DNA of 64,000 nt, from positions 1,805,001 to 1,869,000 of the forward strand of contig NZ_CP047289.1 in assembly GCF_018279165.1 (NCBI RefSeq). Direction: 5' to 3'. The position numbers and the translations under genes were made by a program. The stretch is from Falsirhodobacter algicola. Its GTDB lineage: Bacteria; Pseudomonadota; Alphaproteobacteria; Rhodobacterales; Rhodobacteraceae. How positions within the stretch are numbered: the first letter of the stretch is position 1; each line of letters begins with the position of its first letter. Below the pieces are notes generated by a model. The model did not search any database. It saw only the letters and a program-made list of their open reading frames with translations, and was not told where the DNA came from. This document shows positions 63,916-64,000 of the stretch, piece after piece.

Positions 63916-64000
63916 ATGTCCGACCTGTTGATCGGGGCCTATCCGTGGATCAAGGCGTTTCACATCATCGCGGTCATCGCGTGGATGGCGGGCTTGTTCT
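63916..64000 (+). CDS. hemJ: HemJ, protoporphyrinogen IX oxidase (5' part only)
   Basis: Only the first 28 codons are inside the window. They read MSDLLIGAYPWIKAFHIIAV and continue IAWMAGLF, matching the start of the HemJ family, including the heme-binding histidine in KAFHII and the first membrane helix. HemJ oxidises protoporphyrinogen IX in haem synthesis. The ATG at 63916 follows AGAGAAGGAG. It reads away from the oriC candidate. Confidence 0.85.
   Translation, partial: MSDLLIGAYPWIKAFHIIAVIAWMAGLF

Noticed and set aside
63545-63931. Short protein-coding frames in the maf-hemJ gap
   Set aside because: They lack ribosome sites, run through DnaA boxes and AT-rich tracts, and one overlaps the hemJ start.

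Overview
The window is chromosomal DNA of a GC-rich alphaproteobacterium, almost certainly a member of the Rhodobacterales (Rhodobacter/Paracoccus-like Rhodobacteraceae). The evidence is the RegB/RegA redox pair next to an HvrA-type H-NS protein and ahcY, the order maf-aroE-coaE-dnaQ | secB-fxsA | tim44-smr | hslU-hslV, the zinc-ribbon DinB, and the alphaproteobacterial series (DivL-like PAS protein)-tsaE/amgK-murU-addB-addA. Nearly all of it is core genome. I see no prophage, insertion sequence, CRISPR array or recognisable defence island.

Layout. 1-11 kb: periplasmic methionine sulfoxide repair (msrPQ), clpB with a heat-shock promoter, pyrF, aroC, and a TPP riboswitch driving thiBPQ. 11-20 kb: a compact cytochrome bc1 operon (petABC), a TerC-family protein, a coupled sulfatase-like/flippase-like membrane pair, rpmJ, tRNA-Val(GAC), an N-formylglutamate amidohydrolase family protein, dinB and a DMT exporter. 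20-28.7 kb: an HU protein, AMP nucleosidase, then a probable stress cluster of two paralogous SDRs, treZ, otsB and otsA, ending in aroQ. 28.7-36.4 kb: a TetR-regulated RND efflux operon and the methionine importer metNIQ. 36.4-43 kb: ahcY, a secreted small protein, an HD hydrolase, hvrA, regA divergent from regB, and a kinase-less PAS protein (DivL-like) behind a CtrA-type site. 43-51 kb: a tightly overlapping operon with tsaE-amgK fusion, murU, addB and addA. 51-54.4 kb: rfbCBDA for dTDP-L-rhamnose, lying between addA and trxA. 54.5-63.5 kb: trxA, a nucleotide-sugar epimerase, hslV and hslU separated by a reversed gene, smr, tim44-like, fxsA, secB, dnaQ, coaE, aroE and maf. 63.5-63.9 kb: a DnaA-box-rich intergenic region, the probable chromosomal origin (oriC), followed by the start of hemJ.

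How the genes work together. Proteostasis (ClpB, HslUV, SecB, thioredoxin, MsrPQ), redox-responsive transcription (RegBA, HvrA), respiration (bc1, hemJ), methionine/SAM turnover (MetNIQ, AhcY, Amn), cell-wall sugar recycling (AmgK, MurU) and recombination repair (AddAB, DinB) are all represented. Many operons use 4-base stop/start overlaps (ATGA or GTGA), implying translational coupling. The points most worth checking are the oriC candidate, the DivL-like protein with its CtrA site, the loss of SenC from the reg cluster, the split hslV/hslU pair, the very short cytochrome c1, and a perfect 13-bp inverted repeat between amn and the neighbouring SDR gene.
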